Assembly: GCA_034769895.1 (NCBI GenBank)
Contig: CM068367.1
Location: 691,476,268 to 691,540,267 of the forward strand
DNA from: Magicicada septendecula
Taxonomy: Eukaryota; Arthropoda; Insecta; Hemiptera; Cicadidae
Length of the DNA stretch: 64,000 bases
Reading direction: 5' to 3'
Positions 35,159-47,466 of this stretch are shown here, in pieces. Below the pieces are notes generated by a model, which was given only the letters and a program-made list of their open reading frames with translations, searched no databases and was not told where the DNA came from. The first letter of the stretch is position 1, and every line of letters begins with the position of its first letter. The position numbers were made by a program, and so were the translations under genes.

Positions 35159-35394
35159 ATTAAAAAATTTTATTATAATACCTTTTATATAATATAATTC
35201 ATCTCATACACACTAATTACCCTCACAATACTCATAAACACATAAACAAATAATGCACTACATACATAACCCTATCAAAACATAACCCCATACTTGCGTC
35301 TATTTTACGTACGAAAAAAAAAATTTATTTTACCTTAAACAACCATTCTGCTTTCCCAGTGGGCCTATATTTATATAATATTATTATATAAATC

Positions 35395-35412
35395 GTCCCT
35401 GTTCGGGCGCCA
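35395..35412 (-). promoter_or_regulatory. tRNA-Lys primer-binding site of element C
   Basis: The minus strand reads TGGCGCCCGAACAGGGAC, complementary to the 3' end of tRNA-Lys(UUU), two bases after the LTR's terminal CA. This fixes the element's orientation and first-strand primer. Confidence 0.95.
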
Positions 35413-35414
35413 AA

Positions 35415-36690
35415 TGTGAAGCTACTTTCCTTCACATAAAATTAACTAACATACATTGTATATTTGTCGGGCGCCATCTTGCCAACTGCAAGAAAATAAT
35501 TTATGAGGGTTCTTTTCAGCGGACTAGGAGAGCAGAATGTGGTTGCTGAAATAATTAATTTAATTCATATTGGCAATGAACCTAAGGTTTATTTATTCTT
35601 TAATACACACAACAACAAAAAATAAAACTTCTTTTCCTACACTTACATACTATTGCCAACTTAACTATGAACTCGTGAAATGAATGTCATTAAAATTATT
35701 TTTCTTACATCTTTTTCATTATTAATTTGGTCTTACTTATTAATTATATTTCTTTGATTATATTTCACCAATAATTACATTTAATGATTATATATCTTCA
35801 CAAACCAGCACTTCTTTTAAATTTCTATATTCGCTCTCTCTCTCTCTCTCTCTACATTTCTATTCCCCTCCCATGTTTAATTGATTCATTAATTTAATTT
35901 TATTTTTAGGCTGCCAGTTCTTTGTTAAACATTCTCAAAATTTGCTTTCAAAAGGTTTTAGATTTAACCAATGTTGGTTACTTATCTGCCAAAGATCTTG
36001 ATGAGTCCGTCTCTACCACGTATTTCGTTTCGATTCCGCACATTTTCTTATTTTATTCACTCTCCGGAACTGTAACTCTATAAAACTGTTTATTTTTTAT
36101 GGAAAGTTCACATTTTGAAACCAATTGTTATATACGAGCGCCCGATTTGCGTTCCGGAACTTATATCTGTGACCGGCCGGTTCACTGACTAATTTTATAC
36201 TGGCACTTAGCCACTGGCGCTATTTTATGAAGTCGCCGTTGTTCTTTCAACTCTGATTGTCTTAAAGTTTATATCACTCCGCCAGCTGCATGTCACCGTT
36301 ATGTAACGGAATTACTCATCAAGGATAGGCTCTGACGTAACGCTCGCCTGATGTTTCATTGCATAATTTGTTTACCGTTACATAATGTGTTTACTGGTTT
36401 TGTGTTCGTCATTGTCTGACCTTGACACAGCTTGTCGGCTATCAAAACTGTTTATATGAATATTATTAAACAAGTCTGTATTCATAAGGTTAACAGCAGT
36501 GCAGCCACGTTGCGATCGTTTCAAAATAACAAATTTACCCAAGTCTATAATTTCTGTCCCTATCACTCAACAAGGGATAAAGTTATTATTTATTTATATA
36601 AAAAAAAAATACAAATTATGTTATTTATTATCAATAAAATATAAACTTCTTTACATTGTCTCAGGTAGGCCCCAAAAATGCCCCGCTACA
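35415..36690 (-). repeat. 5' LTR of element C
   Basis: 1276 bases, partner of 30166-31443. It contains the embedded primer-site copy TCGGGCGCCA at 35467-35476 (plus strand), 64 bases from the true site. Confidence 0.93.
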
Positions 36691-36694
36691 TTGT

Positions 36695-36822
36695 GCAACT
36701 CATATTTACATACAGAGAAAAACGGGTGAGAGAAATTACACACGAAAATCCCCAAACATACTCCCGGTACATTCCAAAAAAAAAATAAAATAAACCGGAG
36801 TCTGTGGCTAAAGCGGCGGAGT
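36695..36822 (+). other. 3' untranslated sequence of element A, second part
   Basis: It continues 29782-30165 after element C and matches 44031-44154 before B's right LTR. It ends in AAAGCGGCGGAGTA, the likely polypurine tract. Confidence 0.85.
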
Positions 36823-38357
36823 ATGTGACGATTTCATTAATAAAAAAATATGTTAATTAATTAAGTTGATAATATATAAGCGGAGAAATTTTAAATTCTT
36901 AATAAAATCTCACATTGTAAACTAAATCTTATGGCAATCATTTAATAATAATAATATTTAATACAAGTCTAATAATAAAATTAAAAGGGAATGGAATTGT
37001 ACAGAAAGGGTAAAGCTTATTAATTTATCCTGCATAAACAGGCGCTGACCAGAATTAACTTGTTTTCTGACCCCTAAATAAACTAAGTATTATTGTAAAT
37101 TTGTTATTATTTAAATAATTAAATAAGACCATTGTTACGTACTTTGATAACTTCTGTAACTAAGAATATCTCTATTTAATTATTTAATCAACCGTAGTCC
37201 TTAAATTTAAATTAGAAACACGGAACTACTTTATGTTGCCTAGTAATTGTCTTGAGATTACTACGCTCCCCTTAACTATTTTCTGCCACTTGTAATGGAG
37301 CGCTCACGCCGTAAGCAGCGTAAAGCGTTGTTTCGCTACGTGTATATAAAAATGTGAAAGGCTTGATACAAGGACTATTTAAATAAGTAAATTTGTGTGG
37401 TGATGACATCTCTCTATATTATAAAATAACGGACTATGTAAATAATAAAATAATACAGTATTACAACCAAGAAGGTGATAGTAAACTAATCTATCATCAT
37501 GTGAAGTGTGTAACAGTGAAACAAACTTTCTATCTATGTATTCTAACTACAAGAATTATTAAGAATAACTACAGTCGCCGGAGATGAATGTACCACACCA
37601 GGAATGATTTCACATACTTCTAGAACTTCACCATCACAGTATGATAAGGTAACGACTGAACTTCAAGAAACATCAGGAGGACCGAAGAACTAATTCTGCA
37701 GCAACTTCAGGAAACACACAGGTGACATGGAGGCTTGTCTTCCATGGTTAAGAGTTACAAAATTATAAACCCCAAAAGACAATTTAAATTATCATATTAA
37801 AGACTTTAAAACTTATGTTTAAATGTAATAACATTAAAGACTTTAGAAACCTGACATTTTAGGTAACATGTAGTATAAAATCTAATAACGCTAGTTATAG
37901 CAAAAAGGTAAAGTTTAAACTAAAAGTTTTGTTGTTTTAGAAGATTAATAAAAAACCATTCTTCAAATGGTTAGAGTTTCAATATTGTACATGGCAAGGT
38001 GACCATTATTCATTTAATATATTTAATCCCGGATCCGTGGAATTAATCAATAAGATGTACATCATATTTTGAGGCCCCTTTGTAAAGTAGTAATTTATAT
38101 ATTTAATCATATAGTAAACTATATTGTTTGAGAACTTTCAATAGAGAACTTAATCACCAAATGTAATAAAGAGATGTCATCTGAGTACCGAGTAAAATGA
38201 GTGCATAAATCAACAGTCTCCCCTTCCTAATATCCTGCTATATAAATTGTTTTTTTGTTGTGATTATTTTCAGTGCTTCACAACGAAGGCAGCCGGTATA
38301 ATTGGCACATCCAATTATTACTGGTTCCCTAAGTTATAACTCAAGAGATGAGGTTAT
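36823..38357 (+). repeat. Middle LTR, shared by Gypsy elements A and B
   Basis: It serves as A's 3' LTR and B's 5' LTR. It is nearly identical to the left copy (two substitutions and a 10-base indel seen). It loses its last dozen bases at the edge of a deletion that also removes the start of B's leader. Confidence 0.88.
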
Positions 38358-38822
38358 TTGTTAACATATAATCCAATGTAAACAAACCCTGTAGGTACTT
38401 GTTAAAAGTCCCATTCATAAACGTGCCACATTCTCGACAATCTCGGACACGTAAGTTTCCTGTTGTCGTTTGTTTAAAATTGTCATAGTTGGTCTCCCCT
38501 AAGTTGAGTTTGACAATAACCCACCCTCCTTGTGTGGTCTATTGTTATAAGAAGCGTGTCTGTTCATGTGTTAGTAACCGAAGGGGGAATCTTTTGTCGT
38601 ACGCATATTCATGCATGTGTGAAATTTCTCTCTCTCGGTCTATGTAAAACGATAAAGGTTGTCATAACATTTTAAGTGTCTATTTGTAAAAAAAAAGAGA
38701 AAAAGGAGTAAGAATACGATTGATTTATATTTTTATATTTTTGTGTAAAAGAAAAAGGAAGCGTTGTATAGCATTTAATGCAAATAGTAGAATAATTAGT
38801 TATAGTCGCTCACGTTACGAAA
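38358..38822 (+). other. Shortened leader of Gypsy element B
   Basis: Compared with A, about 258 bases corresponding to 24254-24511 are missing, replaced by about three bases. If the primer-binding site lies in that stretch, B cannot be copied on its own. Confidence 0.75.
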
Positions 38823-40329
38823 ATGGCTGAATTTAATCCTGATCTATTATTAAAAGATGAGCTATGCTACGAAGCACTTTTACGAGGTCTAAAACACGTG
38901 AATGTAACCGTGTCGGAATTACGAAAATCATTACGCCAAACCGGATCAGATACACCCTCGCAGTTAGATAGATTGCGTGAACTCGATTATGACGGCGAAC
39001 GAGAAACCTGTTATGCGAAATATAGGGAACTGATAGTATTATCTCAGAACCTTGAGGACAAGAAATCACCTACGGAATTTTTGCGCGTTACGCAACGTAT
39101 AGAACATTTAACCCGCCGGTTAAATAATTTATTAAGCTGGCCCGACGTCACCATAATCCCCGGCGATGTGCAGAAATTTGCGGAGGAGGCATTAAGCCAA
39201 TTACCCATAATTATCAACGACTTACGACGAAAATCAGGCTCATCGAGAATGGAGGAAATTAAGCACTACTTACAAAAATTATATATCTCCCCAGTTCAAT
39301 CCCCTACTTTAGAACACCCTCTCTCCACCTCGAACCCCGAATCCCCCAACCGTATCGAAGATACCACAGAGTCATGAACAATTACCTAGTAGAGAATTAA
39401 AAACCAAAACTATGTTAGAACCCCCACCGCCAAATGTTCAGCATACTCGCACTAGTAAATATGCGATTACAAATCCTAATGCAAACACCAATCCTTCGAA
39501 AAGTATACCTAACGTATGTTTTAATGTAGACCTCTACGGAAAGATTTCCCACCCAGTAGAGAAAATAATTAATGAAATTCCTTACACCGATGGCTTAAGC
39601 ATCACGACTCTATTGACTTTTATCAGATATCTACTGCAAATAAAAGATCTACAACTATTGAGCGATTGGCAAATACTGCAGGTCATCTTACCCAAATGTA
39701 AACCACCTTTACGAGATCATGTGCTCGAATCATTAAACTCGAATCTTCCGGTAGAAGAACTTCATACAAATATAATCAAATATTTTATCCCCACTGGAAT
39801 ATATGAGGAGATCAAAAGAAATACCGTACTCCGAGTACAAAGAGCTCAAGAAAGACTGGCCCACTATATCGCAGATATCAGAGAATCTTCACGTCTACGG
39901 CAAGTCGACTGGACTGAAAAACAATTGGTCGATACTATATTGGTAGGCTTATCTCCTGAAGAACGCTCCCGTTTAGCTCTAATAAGTAGACCTCTTACTT
40001 TCGCGGACCTTGAACAATGTAGTGTGCACTCTTCAAATGTGTGGTATGCAGATCAGCATCGACATGCACCGGTATCCACAACACCACATAGAAAGGAAAC
40101 GCAAGCCCTATCCTCAGATACAAGAAGTCTACGAGAACGACGACCATTTCGGCGACCAACCTATGTTCATGGCCACGGTAAGTCCAAAGAGGCACCACCT
40201 AGACACGAAACCAGTGAGACCCCGCGTAAAGAATATATATGCTATAACTGCGGAAAACCTGGACACCTCAGTAGAAACTGTAAACGGAAACAGTATCATC
40301 AGAAAACCGATTATCCAAAAAACGTGTAA
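38823..40329 (+). pseudogene. gag: Gag of Ty3/Gypsy element B, one frameshift
   Basis: It is about 98% identical to A's gag over its length. Near 39345-39355 one extra base in a C-run (CCCCCAACCG versus CACCCACCG) shifts the frame, and the first part stops at 39377. The second part is open from 39412 to the same end, with the zinc knuckle CYNCGKPGHLSRNC. The slippery heptamer AAAAAAC is kept at 40317-40323. Confidence 0.9.
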
Positions 40330-43300
40330 GGCAGGGAAATCCGAAACCCTGTGTCTCCCGCAGCATCGTGAAAACAGGTAAACCCCTGAGAGACCACAAA
40401 TTAAAACAAAATACTAATAATAATAACAAAAGAAAATTAGACCCCTATGTTAGGAAATTTATCGATAAATGTAACTCTATTAGTAAATGTGATTACAATA
40501 GGTGTGAATTACCGTATATACAAGTTGACATTGGTGTTACATCCACCCTCGGATTAATTGATTCCGGATCCACGCGAAGTTTAATTAGTCAAGAGCTAGC
40601 AGATCAATTATTTAAACACAATTTAGTTAAACGCAGTCAATCAGTAAATATTAGATGCGCTACAGCTAATAAGCAAAACTTAATGATAAAACTTATCATC
40701 ACTTTTAAAGTAAAAATTAAAAATCTAACGTGGTATTTTCCAATGTTGGTATGCGACGAATTAGGACCCGAATTAATATTGGGAGCTGATTTTATCAGTA
40801 AAACAGGAATAATTTTAGACATTCACGAGAAGATATTTTACTTTGGATTCGATCGTTCACGGAAATATAACTTGCATGATAATGCAAATAACAGAGAAAG
40901 TACTAGCACCACTTCTACACATATAAAGCATCACGAATCTGAATTAAGTCATCTAGGAAGTAAAGATAGACGGAAAATACAGACTTTAATAAAACAATTC
41001 TCCAACGTCCTCACCCCAAAGTTAGGACTGACGGATCTGATAGAGTACAAAATAAATTTGAGCGACAACAAAGTAATTCGTTTAGCCCCATACAAATTAT
41101 CACCACCGAAAATGGAAGTGATGAGGAACCAAATTAATAAATTGTTAGAACAAGGAGTCATCGAACCCTCTACGTCATCTTATTCATCACCCGCGTTTTT
41201 AGTACCCAAAAGTAACGACAAACATAGATTAGTTGTGGACTACAGACAACTAAATAAACGGATAGAATTTGAATCTATACCACTTCCCGACATCCACAGT
41301 GCATTTCATTATTTTACTAAAGCAAAAATCTTTACCATTATGGATTTAAATCAGGCATTTCATCAGATACCCCTTTCGGAAGAATCAAAACGTCTTACCG
41401 CCTTTGCCGTCCCTTTCAACCTGTACCAATTTACAAGGGTACCTTTTGGTATATCCCAAGGTAGTTCTGTATGTAGCAGATTATTAGAAAAGTTATTTCA
41501 TGACATAAAATTTAAATATGTGTATCACTACTTAGATGACATTGTTATCTACAGCGAGTCAATTGAGCAACATCTTAATCATCTACGTGAAGTACTAACC
41601 CGATTGGAGAAACCTGGATTAACCGTAAATCCCAGTAAAGTAAATTTTGCTGTGACACAATTCTCATTTTTAGGTCACATCGTAAAAGCAAACGGAAAGG
41701 TAAGCATAGACCCAGAGCGAACCCGTGCCATCAGAGAATTTTTACCGCCGCGGGATGCGAAAGGAATAGCCCGATTTTTAGGAATGATAAATTATTTCCA
41801 TAAGTACATCCCACATCTAGCCGAAATTGCAGCACCGCTAAATACCTTAAGAAAAAAGGGAATTAAATTTGAATGGAATGAGCAACACCAAACAGCATTC
41901 GAGAAATTAAAAGAAAGCATAATATCACCCCCCGTACTACAATTAGCCGACTTTACAAAACCATTTGTAGTGCAGACAGACAGTTCTAGTGTCGCCCTAG
42001 GTGCAGTAATATATCAGGAAGTAGATAACTCAAGGTTACCTATTAGTTACGCTTCTCGCACCCTAACTGAGCAAGAAAAGAAATACTCCGCATACGAATT
42101 AGAATGTTTAGCTATAGTTTTCGCTTTTGAGAAGTTCAAACCATTTTTAGAACATAAGGAGTTTTTATTAGAAACTGATAATCAAGCGTTATCTTGGCTA
42201 CTAAATCACCCAAAACAGTTAGGCCGTATCGGAAGATGGGTATTAAGATTAAATTGTTTTAAATTTAAAGTACAACATATTAGAGGCACCCAAAACGTAG
42301 TTGCCGATACACTGTCACGTATGTTCCAGCCTAGTAGTAATACTTACGAACACAAGAGTAGGGAAACGCCGATTATTAATACTTTAATTACCGAATTTCC
42401 TCTTGCATTTACGGATTTAGCCCAGTATCAAATACAAGACCCACGTTTGAGTCCAATTATTGAACAACTTAAAAAAGGAAATAAGTCAGAGAAATACATA
42501 TTAAGTAGGAGAGTATTATGTTGTAGAATAGCGAACGGTAAATATCTATGAATAATCGCCCCTGATATTATTAAACCTATGCTGATGGAATATTATCACT
42601 CTTCCACCATTGGAGCACATATGGGAATAAATAAAACCATACACCGAATTCGTAAAGAATATCACTGGGAAAATATGAACAGTGAGATCGCCAATTTTGT
42701 AAAAAAGTGTAAGTTGTGTGCACTCAGCAAACCAGCGAGAAACAGCCAAATAAGTCAGTTAATCTCAGAGATTCCTGCTACCCCGTTCTCCAAAATTTAT
42801 TTAGACTTTTCAGGACCCTACCCGCGTTCCAAATCAGGAAATACAATGTTACTAATTTGTGTAGACTCTTTTAGCAAATTCGTCTGGATGTACCCCATGC
42901 GGCGAGCCTTAGCTACAACCACAGTAAATATTTTACAGCATAGATTATTTAAAGAATTCGGAATTCCTGTCCATCTAGTGTCGGATAACGGACCACAGTT
43001 TAAGTCCAAGGAATTCAGGAACATGTGTTTCAAACTAGGTATAAACCATATTACCACTACAGAGTATCGTCCGCAAGGTAATATAGCTGAGAGGTATTTG
43101 CGAAACCTAAAATCTGCTTTAATTGCCTACCATGCTAACGACCATACTTCTTGGGACCAGAACCTATCCTGGATACAGTTCGCCTTTAATTCTGCATATC
43201 ATGAAGGACATAAGTCGACCCCATTTGAATTATTGTTCAAATATAAACCTAACCACCCATTATCCACTAAGTGGAAAATACATGAATTGTTACCCCTTGA

Positions 43301-43646
43301 AATTAGGGATAAAAATATTAAGAAAATGTGGAATGACGCGCGCGCTAATTTACGAACAAACTTAGCAAAATCAAGGAAATATCACGTGCGAAATAATAAT
43401 AATGAAGTAAAGTACCAAATCGGTAACTTAGTTATGTGTAAAACACATCCTACGAGTAGTGCAATCGATAAGACCACTTCCAAGCTATCATACCGTTGGT
43501 GCGGTCCTTATCAAATTCGCAAATATTTAACTCCAGTAACCGTTCCACTGTATGAACCCTCTACTCAAAAATATGTACGAAGGACACATATTTCGCAGAT
43601 AAAACATTATCACGAAGAAGGAAATGGTAGAGTGCATGTTAAATAA
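40330..43646 (+). pseudogene. pol: Pol of Ty3/Gypsy element B, one premature stop
   Basis: Same domain order as A's pol: protease DSGS, RT YHYLDDIVIYS, RNase H, integrase HHCC and D-D-E, C-terminal barrel. A TGA at 42549-42551 replaces the CGA present in A, between RNase H and integrase. After it the frame continues in the same phase to 43646 and, unlike A's, is intact through the integrase C-terminus. So A and B carry different single lesions in pol, each intact where the other is broken. Confidence 0.92.
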
Positions 43647-44154
43647 ATGTAAGAAAAAAAGAGAAAGGAATATGTTTTGTACTCAACTGCAAAGAAGTAC
43701 TTGAGTAACATTTAGCTAGCTAATGGTATAAATAGGTACGAGGCCTGATCACCCTTGAATCCTATTCTTAGAAAGTATAGCAAAGTAAGAAGTCAGCTAA
43801 CAGCAAATATGAGGAATAATTAAGTAACAAATTACTTAATGAGTAATTCTATAACTAGAATAACTCCCAACTAAAGAAAAACCCGGTAGTAGTCATAAGT
43901 AGTAGTGTTAAGAAAATTTAGAATGTTAACAATATGTTTTTTAAAATGTGTGAATTTTATGTAGTATTAGAATTAGTCTGTAAAGTATGATATGTAGATA
44001 GTAAGAATAAGCAAGTCGAGACTGACTTGTGCAACTCGTAATTACATACAGAAAAAAAAACGGGTGAGAGAAATTACACACGGAAATCCCCAAACATACT
44101 CCCGGTACATTCCTGAACAAATAAACCGGAGTCTGTGGCTAAAGCGGCGGAGTA
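43647..44154 (+). other. 3' untranslated sequence of element B
   Basis: The uninterrupted counterpart of A's split 3' region; it shows the empty site of element C (GACTTGTGCAACTC). It ends in AAAGCGGCGGAGTA before the LTR. Confidence 0.85.
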
Positions 44155-45650
44155 TGTGACGATTTCATTAATAAAAATATGTTAATTAATTAAGTTGATA
44201 ATATATAATCGGAGAAATTTTAAATTCTTAATAAAATCTCACATTGTAAACTAAATCTTATGGCAATCATTTAATAATAATAATATTGAATATAAGTCTA
44301 ATAATAAAATTAAATGGGAATGGAATTGTACAGGAAGGGTAAAGCTCATTAATTTATCCTGCATAAACAGGCGCTGACCAGAATTAACTTGTTTTCTGAC
44401 CCCTAAATAAACTAAGTATTATTGTAAATTTGTTATTATTTAAATAATTAAATAAGACCATTGTTACGTACTTTGATAACTTCTGTAACTAAGAATATCT
44501 CTATTTAATTATTTAATCAAACCGTAGTCCTTTAATTAAAATTAGAAACACGGAACTACTTTTATGTTGCCTAGTAATTGTCTTGAGATTACTACTCTCC
44601 CCTTAACTATTTCTGCCACTTGGAAGGGAGCACTCACGCCGTAAGCAGCGTAAAGCGTTGTTTCGCTACGTGTATGTAAAAATGTGAAAATCTTGATACA
44701 ATGACTAGTTAAATAAGTAAAGTTGTGTGGTGATGACATCTCTCTATATTATAAAATAACGGACCATGTAAGTAATACAGTATTACAACCAAGAAGGTGA
44801 TAGTAAAATAATCTATCATCATGTGAAGTGTATAACAGTGAAACAAACTTTCTATCTATGTGTTCTAACTACAAGAATTACTAAGAATAACTACAGTCGC
44901 CTGAGATGAATGTACCACACCAGGGATGATTTCACATACTTCTAGAACTTCACCACCAAAGTATGATAATGTAACGACTGAACTTCAAGAAACATCAGGA
45001 GGACCGAAGAACTAATTCTGCAGCAACTTCAGGAAACACACAGGTGACATGGAGGCTTGTCTTCCATGGTTAAGAGTTACAAAATTATAAACCCCTAAAG
45101 ACAATTTAAATTATCGTATTAAAGACTTTAAAAATTATGCTTTAAATGTAATAACATTAAAGACTTTAGAAAACTGACATTATAGGTAACATGTAATCTA
45201 ATATTTGTTGTTTTAGAAGATTAATAAAAAACCATTCTTCAAATGGTTAGAGTTTCAATATTGTACATGGCAAGGTGACCATTATTCATTCAATATATTT
45301 GATCCCGGATCCGTGGAATTAATTAAAAAGGATGTACATCATATTTTGAGGCCCCTTTGTAAAGTAGTAATTTATATATTTAATCATATAGTAAACTATA
45401 TTGTTTGGGAACTTTCAATAGAGAACTTAATCACCAAATGTAATAAAGAGATGTCATCTGAGTACCGAGTAAACTGAGTGCATAAATCAACAGTCTCCCC
45501 TTCCTAATATCCTGCTATATAAATGGTTTTATTTGTTGTGATTATTTTCAGTGCTTCACAACGAAGGCAGCCAGTATAATTGGCACATCCAATTATTACT
45601 GGTTCCCTAAGTTATAACTCAAGAGATGAGGTTATAAGTTGCGCCACTCT
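44155..45650 (+). repeat. Right LTR of Gypsy element B
   Basis: It matches the other two LTRs but with dozens of differences (for example AATCGGAG for AAGCGGAG, ATGGGAATGG for AAGGGAATGG, and a deletion before TTGTTGTTTTAG), so it is older or of another lineage. It abuts F's LTR at ATATAATTTC without target duplication. Confidence 0.85.
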
Positions 45651-47466
45651 ATATAATTTCAACCTTCACGTACCTGTGATGTTGTTCTCAGGTGATTGAT
45701 AAACTGTCAAGTTTTTTATCAAACAGTATAATAGTACTGTTAATGTTTCAGTGAGCACTTATAAATTTTACTTGGACGCCATATGGGTTTTCATGAGAAA
45801 TGTCCCATAAAAATAGTTTAGACAAAGTTATTTTATATAATTTCAACCTTCACGTACCTGTTCAGTTGGTCTCAGGTGATTGATAAACTGTCAAGTTTTT
45901 TATCAAACAGTATAATAGTACTGTTAATGTTTCAGTGAGCACTTATAAATTTTACTTGGGCGCCATATGGGTTTTCGTGAGAAATGTCCCATAAAAAAGA
46001 ATTCTTTTGATTAATCAAATGATTAATTTTGCTTGATTTTAAGTTAATAATTGACTTAGTGATTATATCAGTATCAGGAGTTAAGTTCCCTTTTTTCTGT
46101 TTAATTGACTCTAATTGTTGGCGGTTCGCATGTTTGAATTATAGCCAACTTAACTGTTTGTTTACTTTGAAATTGCAACTCATGAACTAGTAATAAAGAT
46201 TATTTATTTATTTAAATAATTGTTGACAATAGTTGTTACTTTACAATTCATTGGTTTATTGCTCACTCTATAATTGATTCAATTAAATACATTAAATTTA
46301 ATACAACAAATGGATTACAGATCATCCGGCTTTTAACTTTTTTCTAACTCAGACTGTTTGCAATGAAGACTCTAGTCTTAATCATTTGATTATTTATAAT
46401 TATTAGCTATCTCGAGGGTGACTTCTTTTAATTTACAGAATAGAACGCCACTGCCTTATTTTACAATGCTGTTACAAAATATTAGATTATTAGGTTAGAC
46501 ACCTTTAGTTATTGAAATTAATAAACGAAAAGTTCGTTCAATTTGTACCACTCTTAGGTTAGTTATGATGACGTTAATACATGAAATCTTATGTCGGAAT
46601 ATTATAATTCCTTTAAATAAATTTAAAACAGTGTTCAGTACTTATTGTATTATTGTTGAACAATATTAATTATTAGCATATATTTGTTGATTGTTTATCA
46701 TAAACTTCCATATTTAACTATTTTTACTTCAACATGTCTTTCTTATCTCTTATTCTTATAACATCACTCAAGTAGTGGTGCTTTACATTCTTTTTGGCAT
46801 TATCATTATTTTACTCCCCTATGCTTAGTAGGGTTTCTATCTGATTCTTATTTTCATGACTTAATTTGGTCATTCTGAGTTTGTTATCATTCCTTTACAA
46901 TGTTTTGTTCCTCGACTATTATGACATTTCTCTACATATTTTATCTACTTATGATGTTACCTAAACACATTCAGTGGTTACATTGATTGTTATTCTTAAT
47001 TTACGATAACACATATTATTGGTTTTCTTATTTTCTTTTACAGTTTATGATTAATCATAGTATCGTTCTTTATATTTGTCTTTTTCAACTCATTACTTTG
47101 ACATGGATCAACTAATGTGCTGTTTCTATTTATAATACATGATACAAATATTATTCATGTCATTTCTTATCTTACTTATTTTATTTGATTTGATTCACCA
47201 AAGGTTTTATTGTGCTCACTTAACAGTTTATGTGGGAAACTTGTCTTGTCATTTCGTCTTTGTCATTCTGTTTATTTATGTTGTATTGTCATTTTATGCA
47301 GATAGTGGATTTACCACTGTTCATTTGGATTTCTTCTCTCCTTCCATTCTTTATTGGTTTATTATTTTTACTGTTACATTCTTCCTGGTTACTCATTTAT
47401 AGTTATTTTAGTATCATTCACCCTTCTGGTGTTTATTATTATTATGGAACATTTTGTGATGTTACA
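45651..47466 (-). repeat. Left LTR of element F, second segment
   Basis: It resumes the right LTR's sequence exactly where 22727 left off: 19 bases (22709-22727) plus 165 bases (45651-45815) restore one 184-base unit. It lacks two blocks present in the right LTR: 890 bases (59027-59916) and the 186-base ribozyme insertion. It ends with GATGTTACA at 47466. Confidence 0.88.

Larger units (their letters stand above)
30166..36690 (-). mobile_element. Non-autonomous LTR retrotransposon C nested in element A
   Basis: Two nearly identical LTRs (30166-31443, 35415-36690; TGT..ACA ends) are flanked by the 4-base duplication TTGT (30162-30165, 36691-36694). On the minus strand an 18-base site identical to the tRNA-Lys(UUU) primer-binding site (35395-35412) follows the 5' LTR, and a purine tract precedes the 3' LTR (31444-31455). 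The 3.97-kb internal region holds one 463-codon gag-like frame and no protease, RT or integrase, so mobilisation would need another element's enzymes. The LTR identity indicates recent insertion, later than that of element A. Confidence 0.92.

Noticed and set aside
34585-35192. Open frames on the plus strand opposite element C's gag-like ORF
   Set aside because: They are antisense shadows of the 463-codon frame, with the F/L/S-rich composition expected of the complement of a K/E/N-rich gene.
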